Shown one piece after another: positions 14,559 through 24,610 of a DNA stretch of 35,604 nucleotides (positions are counted from its first letter, which is position 1; every line of letters begins with the position of its first letter). The position numbers were made by a program, and so were the translations under genes. This stretch comes from Domibacillus mangrovi (GTDB lineage: Bacteria; Bacillota; Bacilli; Bacillales; Domibacillaceae): the NCBI RefSeq assembly GCF_001906925.1, contig NZ_MRWQ01000025.1, positions 1 to 35,604 on the forward strand, given 5' to 3'. Under the pieces are notes generated by a model. It saw only the letters and a list, made by a program, of their open reading frames with translations, was not told the DNA's origin and did no database searches.

Positions 14559-17459
14559 AAAAATCACGAGCTAAAAGTCGGGATTCTATTTTCATTGACT
14601 GGTACGACCAGTATTACTGAACAAGGACTGCATCAAGCTAGTTTATTAGCTATTCGTCATATTAATGAAAATGGCGGGATTAATGGAAAAACCCTAGTTC
14701 CAATCGTTGAAGATGTTGCTTCGGATCCTTATATAGCTGCCCGAAAAGCAGAAAAGCTTATTATTTCAGATCAAGTAACAGCTATTGTTGGTCTCTACAC
14801 CTCCGGTTGCAGGAAAACAGTAATCCCTGTCTTAGAAAAGCATAATGCTCTGCTGTTTTATCCTACTTTTTACGAAGGTTCAGAACAGCATCCAAATGTT
14901 ATTTATTGCGGTTCGTTGCCCAACCAGCAACTGCTTGATTTTATTCCATGGCTCATTCAAAATGTCGGAAAATCCTTTTATTTAATTGGGTCCGATTATA
15001 TTTATCCTTTGGAAACGAACCGTCACATACGCCAGTTGATTCAATCCAACGGCGGTACCGTTTATGGAGAAAAGTATGTAGCATTAGGACACCAGAACTT
15101 TGCTAAGACTCTCAATGAAATTCAAGGAATGAACCCGGATGTTATTTTTTCAACATTAGTCGGCGACAGTGGGCTCAGTTTTTATCAACAGCATGAGAAA
15201 TACGGATTACATCAGCCAATTGCCAGTACCATTGTAGCTGAAGCTGAAGTGGCAGCTCTGCATCCCTATAGAGCCTTAGGTCATTATTCTTGTTTTCCCT
15301 ATTTCAGTTCTATCGACAGTGTTAGCAATAGAAAGTTTATAAGTGAATACAAACGAGCATACGGCACTGATATTATTAGTGCCACCACGGAAAGCGCTTA
15401 CAACAGTGTCTTATTATTGGCCGAGGCATTAAAGAAAACAGAGACGATTTCTACTGACTCTATTCGCAGCGCCTTGACTGGAGTTTCACTTGATACTCCG
15501 CAAGGAAACGTCATGTTCGATAGTTCGACTCAGCATTTGTGGCTAAATTCTAGAATTGGAAAAGTTAATAAATACGGTCAGTTTACTATTGTATGGGAAT
15601 CTGGAAATCCTATTATACCCATTCCTTTTCTAGCGCATAATCTATCAGACTCAACTTTGGATTTCAAGCCTATTGATGACACCAGCCATTTAAATTCCAA
15701 AATTATGAAATATGATCCTCTTCTGTCAAAATTGAAAAAATCTCTCGCAACCATACCTGTTCCGTTTGGCTATTTTGATGAGGATGGTGTGTTGCTAGAG
15801 ATCTTCAATTCATCTCTGATTCCTGCTCACTTTCATGAATTGAAGCCGGGTGACAATATTTACAGTGCCTCTTTAAATGAAAGCGGGGTCGGTCTTGCGC
15901 TAAGGAAATACTCATCTTCTTATGAAGTTACTAGAGTTCTGAAAGCAAATAATTCTCCATATGGAATAACGATAGCAGGTTTCCCTGTTGTCGGTAACTC
16001 CGGCGTGCGGAGAGGTGTATTAGGAGTATGGATATCTAACAAGACTCCGGAATTTACCGAGCTTATGCTCACAAGTATAAGAAGCATTGTCCATATGTGT
16101 GCCAATATGGCAGATATTGAAGAGGAACAACATACACTATCCGATGTGCTGCATGGAGTATCTTCTCAACTTACAAAGAGCTTGTTTGCCGTAAAAGAAG
16201 GGAGGGTTCTATTTCAAAATCAAACAGCCGATGAACTATTCAAACGTAAACGAGATTTCGTCAATTCCGTTTTGCTGGAGCTTTCTTCCGAACAAGAAGA
16301 AGAAAGTGCAGAAAACATTGTTCGTACTCTGAAGCGAGAGGATTCAGAAGACAGCTATGAAGTTAAGGTGATCCATAAAAATTCTATACACTTCATATAT
16401 TTCAAACCACTCCCCCGCCCGATGTATCGTTTTTCTTTGAAAGAGAGACAGAGCTTAACGACTAATGATTTAATTGGCTTGAATGAATTGTTTTTGCAAA
16501 CTATTGAATTTGCCCGATCCGCTGCCAAAACAAAAGCGAACGTTCTTTTATTAGGAGAAAGCGGGACGGGGAAAGAGATGTTCGCCCGTGCTATTCATAA
16601 TGAGAGCAAGCGAAAGGATAAACCCTTTGTGGCGATAAATTGTGCTTCTATTTCTAAAGAACTAATCAATGCAGAATTGTTTGGTTATGAAGATGGAGCA
16701 TTCACAGGAGCCAAAAAAGGGGGGAATCCCGGCAAATTCGAAATTGCAAATGGAGGAACACTTTTTCTTGATGAGATCGGAGATATGCCTATTGATCTTC
16801 AAACAACATTATTGAGGGTATTGCAGGAAAAGGAAGTCGTACGAGTCGGCGGCTATAAACCTATCCCAGTAGACGTACGTATCATTGCCGCAACGAACAA
16901 AAATCTGTTTCAAGAAATAGCTTACAATGGCTCTTTTCGAAGTGACTTGTATTATCGCTTAAATGTTTTTACAATCGAACTGATACCGCTTCGCCAAAGG
17001 ACCGAAGATATTATCGAATTGAGCCACTATTATTTGCAGGAACTTAGTGCTGAATTAGGGCAGCCGAGGAAATATCTTTCAGAAGAAGCAGCCGAGCTGT
17101 TAAGAACATATAACTGGCCCGGAAATATTAGAGAACTGAACAATGTCATAGAAAGAGCCTTTTATTTGTCAGAGGAATCTCCTCGCATTACAATAGCCCA
17201 CTTACCTCAATTTATGATTCATTCTTCCAATGCATTGGAAGCAGACACACAGGATCTATTAGTTGATTCCCTTCCTGATATGCTCATCATTGAAAAGAGT
17301 AAACAAAAAAACGATGAGCACAAACGGCAAGTTTACATTCAAACTTTAATGAACTATAAAGGAAATATTTCAAAAGCGGCCAAACAATTAGGCATGTCCC
17401 GCACAACCCTATACCGCAAACTTGAAGAGCATAACATTCAAGCCAAACAATTTAAATAA
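14556..17459 (+). CDS. Sigma-54 activator fused to a UrtA/AmiC-type urea/amide receptor
   Basis: A 967-residue fusion if it starts at CTG 14556, 7 bases after AAGGAGGG; the next start, TTG 14595, has no ribosome site and would cut the first strand ([10 protein letters not shown]). Residues 1-360 are a type 1 periplasmic-binding fold like the urea/short-chain amide receptors UrtA and AmiC ([28 protein letters not shown]), here without a signal peptide, hence cytoplasmic. A PAS/GAF-like linker follows (about 385-600). The AAA+ domain has Walker A GESGTGKE (667-674), GAFTGA (714-719) that contacts sigma-54, and FLDEIGD. A Fis-type HTH ends it ([20 protein letters not shown]). It is divergent in role but convergent in layout with the nickel/urease genes, its likely targets. 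Confidence 0.88.
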   Translation: MKNHELKVGILFSLTGTTSITEQGLHQASLLAIRHINENGGINGKTLVPIVEDVASDPYIAARKAEKLIISDQVTAIVGLYTSGCRKTVIPVLEKHNALLFYPTFYEGSEQHPNVIYCGSLPNQQLLDFIPWLIQNVGKSFYLIGSDYIYPLETNRHIRQLIQSNGGTVYGEKYVALGHQNFAKTLNEIQGMNPDVIFSTLVGDSGLSFYQQHEKYGLHQPIASTIVAEAEVAALHPYRALGHYSCFPYFSSIDSVSNRKFISEYKRAYGTDIISATTESAYNSVLLLAEALKKTETISTDSIRSALTGVSLDTPQGNVMFDSSTQHLWLNSRIGKVNKYGQFTIVWESGNPIIPIPFLAHNLSDSTLDFKPIDDTSHLNSKIMKYDPLLSKLKKSLATIPVPFGYFDEDGVLLEIFNSSLIPAHFHELKPGDNIYSASLNESGVGLALRKYSSSYEVTRVLKANNSPYGITIAGFPVVGNSGVRRGVLGVWISNKTPEFTELMLTSIRSIVHMCANMADIEEEQHTLSDVLHGVSSQLTKSLFAVKEGRVLFQNQTADELFKRKRDFVNSVLLELSSEQEEESAENIVRTLKREDSEDSYEVKVIHKNSIHFIYFKPLPRPMYRFSLKERQSLTTNDLIGLNELFLQTIEFARSAAKTKANVLLLGESGTGKEMFARAIHNESKRKDKPFVAINCASISKELINAELFGYEDGAFTGAKKGGNPGKFEIANGGTLFLDEIGDMPIDLQTTLLRVLQEKEVVRVGGYKPIPVDVRIIAATNKNLFQEIAYNGSFRSDLYYRLNVFTIELIPLRQRTEDIIELSHYYLQELSAELGQPRKYLSEEAAELLRTYNWPGNIRELNNVIERAFYLSEESPRITIAHLPQFMIHSSNALEADTQDLLVDSLPDMLIIEKSKQKNDEHKRQVYIQTLMNYKGNISKAAKQLGMSRTTLYRKLEEHNIQAKQFK

Positions 17460-17484
17460 GGCAGGTTCTAGTATTCAAATGAAT

Positions 17485-17517
17485 AAAGTCAGCCGATTGA
17501 TAAAATCAGCTGACTTT
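17485..17517. terminator. Terminator between the regulator and the transporter operon
   Basis: AAAGTCAGC (17485-17493) pairs with GCTGACTTT (17509-17517) between two convergent genes. It has A/T-rich flanks and can serve both directions. Confidence 0.65.
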
Positions 17518-17560
17518 AATTCACTTTACTCCACTCGTTTGTTTAGTCTGCTTTCTTAAC

Positions 17561-18214
17561 CTAAGCAAATTGTTCATATGCCTTTGTAAACCCAGTTTCA
17601 TAGAAATTTAACTTTTTAGGATCCCACTGAACTACTCTGTTGCAAAGCCGCTGAATCAAATGCCATTCATGGCTTATAATGAGCATACCCAACTCCCTCT
17701 TTTGAGCGATCTTCAAGACAGCATGCATAATTTGAGCTTGAGTAATTGCATCTAGCATGGTAGTCATCTCATCTGCAATGAGAAAGCGAGTGTTGGGTCC
17801 AAGTGATCGGGCTATACAAAAACGCTGCAGCTCACCGCCAGATAATTCATGAGGCCATCGATGAAGCCATTCCTTTTCTATTCCAAGAGAAGAAAGCAAT
17901 TTATCATCTGGGTGCCATCCTTCGTTTAAGATGTCCTCCATCTTCCACCGAGGATTCACAGCCTTCTCCGGATGTTGAAAGACTAGTTGAACCGAAGATG
18001 AGTGGGAGACAGACTGTAACGAATCCTGAATGATTATATTTCCCTCATTTGGAATCTCGTAGCCTGCTAATATACGCCCAAGAGTGCTTTTCCCACAACC
18101 GCTTGGACCTATAAGACCAACGATTTCTCCAGGTTTGATTACCAGATCAACTCCTTGAAACACCCAAGGGCCCTTAGGGTAACGAAAACCTATATTACGT
18201 GTCTCAAGTTGCAT
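17561..18214 (-). CDS. Nickel/peptide-type ABC transporter ATPase (NikE/DppF-like)
   Basis: A 217-residue ABC ATPase, last gene of the five-gene operon. It has Walker A GLIGPSGCGKST (about 33-44), signature LSGGELQRFCIARS, Walker B FLIADEMTTMLD and the switch His in IISHEWH. It is short for the OppF/NikE group (often 260-330) because the C-terminal oligopeptide/cyclase extension is missing, as in NikE. The ATG overlaps the end of the preceding ATPase gene by 11 bp; GTGAGGTG serves as ribosome site. With the partner ATPase it would power uptake through the two permeases. Confidence 0.85.
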   Translation of the reverse strand: MQLETRNIGFRYPKGPWVFQGVDLVIKPGEIVGLIGPSGCGKSTLGRILAGYEIPNEGNIIIQDSLQSVSHSSSVQLVFQHPEKAVNPRWKMEDILNEGWHPDDKLLSSLGIEKEWLHRWPHELSGGELQRFCIARSLGPNTRFLIADEMTTMLDAITQAQIMHAVLKIAQKRELGMLIISHEWHLIQRLCNRVVQWDPKKLNFYETGFTKAYEQFA

Positions 18215-19127
18215 GTATACACCTCACCATTCCGCCTCGTATTTCTTGTATTTTAGGTTGTTTAAGGCTGCACTCTCTTGTCGCAGTTTCACAACGAGGT
18301 TCAAACAAACAGCCAGATGGTAGAGTATTAGGCAGAGGTTGACTCCCGGGTATTGGTACAAATTCATTTTGTGGCAATGCTCTCCATAAAGCTTTAGTGT
18401 AAGGATGCCGTAACTTTTCTCCCCTGCCGAAGAAATCTTTTACAGGAGCCACTTCAACGGTCGTTCCTGCATAAAAAATAGCAATTTTGTCTGCAATTTG
18501 AAGGGCCGATCCCAAATCATGAGTGATCATCATTACAGCACAGCCATGATCTGCTAACTCTCGGAAATTGCTGAGTGCTTCTTTGATCACGATTGAATCA
18601 AGACCAGGAGTTGGTTCATCTGCTATGATCAGCTTTGCGCCGCTAACCATAGCCATAGAAACAAGTGTCCTTCTAGCCATTCCTCCCGATAGTTGAAAAG
18701 GATATTTTTTATCCAAATCGGGATCTAGATGATAACGTTCAAAGATCTTCTTTTGGACCTCAACAGGGTTATCGTTATGTACAGATGTTCGTACTTGTGC
18801 ACCCACACTCATCAAGGGATCTAGGTAATTAACCGACTGTGGAACTAATGCAATTTCCCGTCCTCGCAAGGAGGCTTGGCGTACGGGCGTAAGTTCGTCC
18901 CCTGAATAATTTATGGTGCCACTTACTCTTGCGTTGCTTGGCAAAATCCCTAAAATAGCATGGGCGAGTAAGCTTTTCCCTGAACCACTAGAACCGACTA
19001 CAGCAAGGATTTCTCCTTCATGCATCGTAATATCAAGACTTGTAATGGCTTGCACTTTTTTTTGTCTCAATCCTTTCGTATATTGTACGAAAGATACAGA
19101 CAGATCCTGCACTTCAAGAATAGGCAT
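18204..19127 (-). CDS. Nickel/peptide-type ABC transporter ATPase (NikD/DppD-like)
   Basis: I start it at 19127 (MPILEVQDLSVSFVQ), with AAGGAGG 11 bases upstream; the longer frame overlaps the permease gene and lacks a site. The 307-residue product has Walker A VVGSSGSGKSLLAH, signature LSGGMARRTLVSMAM, Walker B LIIADEPTPGLD and the MITHDLG switch. The C-terminus has the oligopeptide-transporter extension with cysteines (CLFEPRCETATRECSL), a region that may hold an iron-sulphur cluster in this family. It lies 19 bp after the permease gene in the operon. Confidence 0.87.
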   Translation of the reverse strand: MPILEVQDLSVSFVQYTKGLRQKKVQAITSLDITMHEGEILAVVGSSGSGKSLLAHAILGILPSNARVSGTINYSGDELTPVRQASLRGREIALVPQSVNYLDPLMSVGAQVRTSVHNDNPVEVQKKIFERYHLDPDLDKKYPFQLSGGMARRTLVSMAMVSGAKLIIADEPTPGLDSIVIKEALSNFRELADHGCAVMMITHDLGSALQIADKIAIFYAGTTVEVAPVKDFFGRGEKLRHPYTKALWRALPQNEFVPIPGSQPLPNTLPSGCLFEPRCETATRECSLKQPKIQEIRGGMVRCIHAT

Positions 19128-19146
19128 TTCACATTCAACCTCCTTT

Positions 19147-20016
19147 TTAATGATGAGAATGATGCGGTTCAATGAGCATGCGTAAGTTTTCTCCGATAGA
19201 GTCAAAAGTTCGCACAACTATTAATAAGGAAACGCCAGGGAAAAACGCTAGCCACCACATACCTGACGATAAATACCGCATGGATTCAGAAAGAATAATA
19301 CCAATAGCTGGCTGGTGAGGTGATAAGCCCATGCCAATAAAAGTGACAGCTGCCTCATGCAAAATTGCATGAGGGAATAGTAATAATAAACCGACAAGTA
19401 ATTGAGGAATAAAATGCGGCAGTATATGCTTCCTCGCAATCCACCAGCGGGACTTTCCTAGACGACGAGAAATCTGTATATACTCAGCCGAACGAAGCTG
19501 CATAACTTCTGCACGGATGACACGGGCTAGACTGGGCCAATGAGTAAAAGCGATTCCAACAATGATCCCCTTTATTCCTCCACCCATCGCAAATGAAATA
19601 AGGATAAGGATAACGAGGTGCGGAACGCTTAAAAAAAGGTCAATCAACCAGCTAATTATACGATCGACTGCTTCTCCCATCGTGGCAGCTGACAAGCCAA
19701 GTACAAGAGCAATCAGTGCACTACAACCAGCGGCTATCATGCCAACCCCTACACTCAAAGCAAGGCCTTTTAAAGTGCGGGTAAACATATCTCGACCAAG
19801 CCAATCCGTGCCAAACAGATGTTCAAGTGAAGGAGCAGCGTTTCTCCATTCCAAATTGGTGGCCAGCCTGTCATTGCTTATTAATAATGCTCCCGATAAG
19901 ACACTAAATAGCAAGGCAACAGCTAGTAAGATAACGAGTAACGTCCGCTGCCTTCGATTCAATCTTGGAAGAAGTCCAAATTGCTGACTTTTACTTGTTT
20001 CATGAACGTTATTCAT
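19147..20016 (-). CDS. ABC transporter permease (NikC/DppC-like)
   Basis: A 289-residue permease with an N-terminal helix (about 27-48) and five more helices in the DppC/NikC arrangement. The EAA loop is seen in IQISRRLGKSRWWIARKHIL, which contacts the ATPases. The segment GTDWLGRDMFTR near residue 70 is typical of the DppC group. Its ATG overlaps the stop of the preceding permease (ATGA), so translation is coupled. Confidence 0.88.
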   Translation of the reverse strand: MNNVHETSKSQQFGLLPRLNRRQRTLLVILLAVALLFSVLSGALLISNDRLATNLEWRNAAPSLEHLFGTDWLGRDMFTRTLKGLALSVGVGMIAAGCSALIALVLGLSAATMGEAVDRIISWLIDLFLSVPHLVILILISFAMGGGIKGIIVGIAFTHWPSLARVIRAEVMQLRSAEYIQISRRLGKSRWWIARKHILPHFIPQLLVGLLLLFPHAILHEAAVTFIGMGLSPHQPAIGIILSESMRYLSSGMWWLAFFPGVSLLIVVRTFDSIGENLRMLIEPHHSHH

Positions 20017-21023
20017 ACGGACTTTGCTCCCTTCATACGTGGATCAATCACACGATAGATTAAATCTGCTATTAGATTTCCGGCGAAAACAAATAAGGCG
20101 CTAAAAAGGACTAAACCTAGCAGAAGGGGAACATCCCCACGCAATCCTGCCTCTACTGTAGCTTCACCTAAACCTGGATAGGAAAATACTTGTTCCGCAA
20201 GTATAGCCCCACCAAAAAGCTCACTAAAAGATGCAAACTGCAGCGTAACAGCTGGCAAAGCTATATTACGCAAGCCATGTCTCCAAAATAGAATAAAGCC
20301 CCTTTCACCCCTTGCTTTAGCAAACAATACATAATCACTTGCTAGTACATCAATGAGTTTTTGTCTAGTGTGCAGGGCAATATTTGCTACACCAATAATG
20401 CTTAACGTTAGGGCAGGTAAAATGAGATGTAGGACACGGTCTCCAATTGTAACATCTTCTGCAATTACTCCAACCGGTACCCCCATCCCAACAGGAAACC
20501 AACCTAACCAAACCGCAAATATCATAAGCAAGAGGAGTCCCATCCAAAACGTTGGAGTAGACGCCAGTGTATAACAGTACCATTTGATGAACTGGTCCAC
20601 CCATGTATCCTTTTTCATAGCCGCCACAACCCCCATTGCAAAGCCAAATATTCCTGATAGTACCCAGGCTGTAGACATGAGAGCAAGTGAACTAAAGAAT
20701 CGTTCGTGGATGATATCAGCTACCGGTTGACGAAAAATCATAGATGTTCCTAAATCACCTCCGGCGACGGCAGAGCCCCAATGAAAAAACTGCTCAATTG
20801 CGGGTTTATCCAACCCCCAATACTCAGCAATATTCTCTCGTTGTTCAGGACTCACCCGCATCATATCAGCACCTACATATGCCTGGATAGGGTCAATAGG
20901 GGAACTCTTTACAAGAATGAAAGAAACGAGGCATATCGCAAAAAGAAGTGAGACCATCCTTATCCCTTTCATGACCAAAAACGTTAGTAATGATTTGCTA
21001 AATTCCCCTTTTAATCTATTCAT
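20013..21023 (-). CDS. ABC transporter permease (NikB/DppB-like)
   Basis: A 336-residue permease with six predicted membrane helices, the first at about 19-40, and a long external loop typical of DppB/NikB (SSPIDPIQAYVGADMM...YWGLDKP). The EAA loop reads YVLFAKARGERGFILFWRHG. The start overlaps the stop of the solute-binding-protein gene by 8 bp. Together with the NikC-like permease it should form the channel. Confidence 0.88.
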   Translation of the reverse strand: MNRLKGEFSKSLLTFLVMKGIRMVSLLFAICLVSFILVKSSPIDPIQAYVGADMMRVSPEQRENIAEYWGLDKPAIEQFFHWGSAVAGGDLGTSMIFRQPVADIIHERFFSSLALMSTAWVLSGIFGFAMGVVAAMKKDTWVDQFIKWYCYTLASTPTFWMGLLLLMIFAVWLGWFPVGMGVPVGVIAEDVTIGDRVLHLILPALTLSIIGVANIALHTRQKLIDVLASDYVLFAKARGERGFILFWRHGLRNIALPAVTLQFASFSELFGGAILAEQVFSYPGLGEATVEAGLRGDVPLLLGLVLFSALFVFAGNLIADLIYRVIDPRMKGAKSV

Positions 21024-22635
21024 TCCATCGCCACTCTACGATATTATCTGTAACCGGCCATCCATGACCATGAGGATGGATTCTTTGTTTTCCGATACTA
21101 AGATGATCATTTACTAAATATAAATGATCAATATTTACGAGCCATGCCCAAGCAGCATCTCCTTTTGCACTTAAACCGGTTGTTCCATCCCATTGCGCTT
21201 TTTTCCAATTTTCAGTTGCCTCTTCTTCATTCGTCGCTGCTAATGCTTTTTTCATATACTCATCAACTATAGAGTTATGATAAAAACCTGCATTGTAATT
21301 GTCTATTCCAGCACTTTTACTGCTATAAACATTATACATCTCCAACGGATCGTGACTTCCCCATCCAAAAAGCACAGCATTAGAATGCTGTAAAGAATTG
21401 ATGTTTCCCCAACTTTCCCCTTTAACAAGGATGTTAATGCCAAGGGGTTTCAACATATCTGCTGTTGATATTGCAAGAGATTGACGCGTGACATCGTCTG
21501 CTGGATAAAGAAGAGTAAATTCGGCTTTCATAGATCCTTTATCTAGAATTCCATCTCCATTCTTATCTACCCAGCCGGCGTTCTTAAGAATTTTTTTTGC
21601 CTTCTCCATATCAGCATCTTGGATCACAGCTTCCGGGTTCCACCAAGGAAGGCCGTCAACTATCGTATAGGCAGGTGTTCCATACCCGTCTAAAACACCA
21701 TCAACTAGTGCTTCACGATCTATAGCTACATTAATTCCTTTCCGAATAGCCGGATCGGCTGTAACATCATTCCCAATTAGAAATCCATCTTCTGTTTTTT
21801 CTCCAGACTTTACAAATGGAAACATTATACCTCGATTATCAATTGTTTTAACAGACTCCAGCCGCATGCCTGGCACCTCTTGATTGCTGAACGAGGCCGG
21901 GATATAGGCCACATCAACCTTTCCAGCCTTAGCTGCGGCAAAGGCTGCATCCTCATTTAAGAATAGAAAAGTTATTTTTTGAAATACAGGCTTTGTATCG
22001 TAGTATTCTGGATTGGCTTGAACAATAAGCTGTTGCCCTTTATCCCATTGTATAAGTTGATATGGACCTGAGCCGATTGGCTTTTCAGCGTATTCCTTAC
22101 TATGGGCATGTTTAGGCACAATGCCAGTGGTCACGAGCAAATTGACAAAAGTCGATTGTGCTTGTGCTAAAGTAAACTTTACTTTATAGTCATCTACCAT
22201 TTCCATTTTTTTCATAACCTGCAGATCAAGGACTGAACCGCTTGCTGAGGCTTCTTCAAAAGTATATTGCACATCAGCGGCCGTTAATGGTTGCCCATCG
22301 GAAAATTTCACACCTTTGCGAAGCTCTACTGTCCATGTAAGTCCATCTTTGCTCACTTCATATCCCATTGCAAGATCGTTCACAATTTTAAGATCGTTAT
22401 CACGTTTTAGTAATGTGCTCTGAAAAAGAGGAGATCCATATCGTCCCCAGCCAGTAGTCGGATCAAAACCCGTTTCAGGCTCAGAACCTACAGCTAAAAC
22501 TAATTCATCTTTGTTGGATACATTTTGTTCCGCTTCATTATTATTGCTTAAGCTTCTTGACTCTGAACAACCAGCTAAAACCATCGTAAAAATAAAGCCT
22601 ATTAACATTACAATGAAATAAAATTTTTTACCCAT
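21016..22635 (-). CDS. Solute-binding lipoprotein, probably nickel-specific (NikA/CntA-like)
   Basis: A 539-residue SBP_bac_5 protein. Residues 1-23 are a lipoprotein signal with lipobox VLAGC (Cys23). The core follows the family: ELRKGVKFSDGQPLTAADV, IGSGPYQLIQWDKGQQ, AINVA-like INVAIDREALVDGVL. A histidine cluster (HPHGHGW) lies near the C-terminus and could bind metal. Family members carry peptides, nickel or metallophores; linkage to urease, UreH and UreI makes nickel the most likely cargo. It is the first gene of the operon, with a spaced inverted repeat and promoter upstream (22695-22770). Confidence 0.82.
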   Translation of the reverse strand: MGKKFYFIVMLIGFIFTMVLAGCSESRSLSNNNEAEQNVSNKDELVLAVGSEPETGFDPTTGWGRYGSPLFQSTLLKRDNDLKIVNDLAMGYEVSKDGLTWTVELRKGVKFSDGQPLTAADVQYTFEEASASGSVLDLQVMKKMEMVDDYKVKFTLAQAQSTFVNLLVTTGIVPKHAHSKEYAEKPIGSGPYQLIQWDKGQQLIVQANPEYYDTKPVFQKITFLFLNEDAAFAAAKAGKVDVAYIPASFSNQEVPGMRLESVKTIDNRGIMFPFVKSGEKTEDGFLIGNDVTADPAIRKGINVAIDREALVDGVLDGYGTPAYTIVDGLPWWNPEAVIQDADMEKAKKILKNAGWVDKNGDGILDKGSMKAEFTLLYPADDVTRQSLAISTADMLKPLGINILVKGESWGNINSLQHSNAVLFGWGSHDPLEMYNVYSSKSAGIDNYNAGFYHNSIVDEYMKKALAATNEEEATENWKKAQWDGTTGLSAKGDAAWAWLVNIDHLYLVNDHLSIGKQRIHPHGHGWPVTDNIVEWRWNE

Positions 22636-22694
22636 ACTGATCCACCCTTACAGATTTATAGGTTCATTGAAAACAATAAAGTGATTAATTACTG

Positions 22695-22770
22695 CAAAAG
22701 TAAGCTTTTAGATTGTATAATACTATGGAATATTCACTTTCCTTACAAACGGGAAGCAAGCTTACTTTTG
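22695..22770 (-). promoter_or_regulatory. Promoter region of the transporter operon flanked by a 13-bp inverted repeat
   Basis: CAAAAGTAAGCTT (22695-22707) and AAGCTTACTTTTG (22758-22770) are perfect arms 50 bp apart. Between them, on the minus strand, TTGTAA ... TATTATAC gives a plausible SigA promoter about 75-100 bp before the lipoprotein start. A regulator binding both arms could loop the DNA across the promoter. No sigma-54 element is seen. Confidence 0.5.
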
Positions 22771-22836
22771 GAAGTTTATTTTTAAAATTTTAGTTTAAAA
22801 AAATACGCCTAAAAAACAGGGATTAGTAAACTGGCA

Positions 22837-23553
22837 TTACTGTATCCATAGTTTAAACAATCCTTCTATTACTCCCAAGTTGTACATGTAATAAATCCCA
22901 AATACTGTACTAACCACCCCAGTAATTTGGGTAAGTGTTTTATTCATACTTATCTTTTTAGCACTAAAAACAAATGGAATTCCAATCATCGTAGTAAAGA
23001 AAAGCATACCAACGACTGTTCCTGCACCAAATATAAGGATATAAATAGCGCCTTCCCAGACACTCTTTACTGTACTCATCGTTAATAGAATCATTGCACC
23101 ACTTCCAGCAAGGCCATGAACTAAGCCAATCAACAAGGATTTTAGATATGTTCCATTTTTATGGCGGTGTTTATGCTCATGTTTACCACCGTGTTCATGT
23201 GAATGAATATGTTTATGTTCTTCTCCATGATGTTCATGCTCATGTGTATGAATATTTTTAAAAGATAGAATCGTTGTAATACCAAGATAAACAAGCATAA
23301 TACCTACTAAAAATTCTAATGACATAGCCCATTCTTCCGGTATTTCATCTTTCATAAGAATGAAAATAATTCCCACTATAAATAATGTTGCAGTGTGACC
23401 TATGCCCCAAAACACTCCTGCTAAAGAGGAACGCAATAACTTCTTACTTTGACTAGCTATTGTCGATACAGCGATTATATGGTCTGGTTCAATTGCGTGT
23501 TTGATTCCAAGTAAAAATCCCAAAGCTAGAATGGATAGATAACCTACCTCCAT
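22837..23553 (-). CDS. ureH: UreH/NicO-type nickel permease
   Basis: A 238-residue membrane protein with six predicted helices. The first carries GIKHAIEPDHI, the HX4DH nickel motif of the NiCoT/NicO superfamily. The cytoplasmic or external loop at about 105-135 is extremely rich in His (HEHEHHGEEHKHIHSHEHGG). A second conserved segment is GLVHGLAGSGAMILL. UreH of thermophilic Bacillus urease clusters is of this type and supplies nickel for the enzyme. The ATG at 23553 has AAGGAGG nearby. It is monocistronic with its own promoter. Confidence 0.87.
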   Translation of the reverse strand: MEVGYLSILALGFLLGIKHAIEPDHIIAVSTIASQSKKLLRSSLAGVFWGIGHTATLFIVGIIFILMKDEIPEEWAMSLEFLVGIMLVYLGITTILSFKNIHTHEHEHHGEEHKHIHSHEHGGKHEHKHRHKNGTYLKSLLIGLVHGLAGSGAMILLTMSTVKSVWEGAIYILIFGAGTVVGMLFFTTMIGIPFVFSAKKISMNKTLTQITGVVSTVFGIYYMYNLGVIEGLFKLWIQ

Positions 23554-23638
23554 TGATATACCTCCTTCGTTTTTTAAAAATCATCTACGATTCTGTTCCT
23601 TTATGATTTTAAAAAGTATGCACTATGAAAACGATTCC

Positions 23639-23644
23639 ATTATA
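23639..23644 (-). promoter_or_regulatory. -10 box of the ureH gene
   Basis: TATAAT on the minus strand, about 86 bp before the start codon; the -35 is not good (ATGATT at 17 bp). The gap 23554-23936 otherwise holds only the terminator of the next gene. Confidence 0.4.
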
Positions 23645-23896
23645 AGTAACACAATTTTTCAATCATGCTTAGCCCCCTAGATTATTAACCATTCTTACAA
23701 ATAAGAAGAAAGTTTACTATTAATTTTGGAATCAATAAAAATCCCAGTAAAGTCAAATCTGTGTGCATAGATACATACCTCACCACTACCGTTACATAGT
23801 TTTCAAGAACTGCTTTTATCACTAATAAGATTGTATAGGTAGATATTGATTAATTTGGAAACTACAATTATTATTCATTCAAAGAAATTTTAATCT

Positions 23897-23924
23897 TAAA
23901 AGCAGACAGGCGCTGTGCCTGTCT
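23897..23924 (-). terminator. Terminator of the urea-channel gene
   Basis: On the minus strand AGACAGGC pairs with GCCTGTCT around a 5-base loop and is followed by GCTTTTAAG. It begins 12 bp after the stop codon. Confidence 0.75.
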
Positions 23925-23936
23925 GGCACTCATACG

Positions 23937-24560
23937 TTAAGCCCCTGATTTCATTTCAGAAACCTTAGAAGATACATGGGGCTTAGTGAACAAATACACA
24001 ACTATGAAAAGTAGGATTGTGAGTATCGTTATCCCCCATGTTGTTTTTGGCCCTACTGCATCCCATTGACCAATTAAGATCAGAAAAGCAGGAATAGCCG
24101 CCGTAATCCAGGATTGAATGAGAGCCACCCATCCGGTAAAAATACCAATATTTTTCTTTGATGATAGTAATAAGTAGAACAATGTCCAAAGAAAAGACCA
24201 CATAAGCCAAATAATACCAAATTTCACATCATTGAAATGGATAAAGCTTACACTCGCATAACCTACTGCAAGGATAGCTACCCACAAGGAGTACCAGCCT
24301 ACGCCTGAGGAATCATAGTTTTTAAGATTCGTAATACCTACATAGAGGTACGTAAAACCAAATAAAAAAATACCAGAGGCATTAAAAATGACCCAAGAAT
24401 CTCCATTTGCTGTGAATATTAAATAGAGAGGGGAGATTACCTGTATAGCACCGACAAAGAGGTTAAACACCCCTGCACTTTTGCCGTCGATTTTACCGAA
24501 CAGCATTAAACTGTTGACAAATAATACAGCACCTACATACATTAGTCCAACCGAGCTCAC
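23937..24560 (-). CDS. UreI/AmiS-family urea or short-chain amide channel
   Basis: A 207-residue membrane protein with six predicted helices, starting MSSVGLMYVGAVLFVNSLML. The pattern GLMYVGAVLFVNSLM and the F-x-x-G-FTYLYVGI region match the AmiS/UreI family, which includes proton-gated urea channels and amide permeases. In this setting passive urea entry for urease is the obvious role. AAGGAGG precedes the ATG. The gene is flanked by its own terminator, and a 16-bp palindrome overlaps its -10 region (24611-24626). Confidence 0.87.
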   Translation of the reverse strand: MSSVGLMYVGAVLFVNSLMLFGKIDGKSAGVFNLFVGAIQVISPLYLIFTANGDSWVIFNASGIFLFGFTYLYVGITNLKNYDSSGVGWYSLWVAILAVGYASVSFIHFNDVKFGIIWLMWSFLWTLFYLLLSSKKNIGIFTGWVALIQSWITAAIPAFLILIGQWDAVGPKTTWGITILTILLFIVVYLFTKPHVSSKVSEMKSGA

Positions 24561-24610
24561 TTTTTCAGCCTCCTTTAAGAATCAGTAAAATAAAACACTT
24601 CTTGTAGAAA

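Noticed and set aside
23554-23936. Nickel/cobalt riboswitch before ureH
   Set aside because: I could not find the paired conserved elements of NiCo riboswitches; only a terminator of the next gene and AT-rich DNA are visible.
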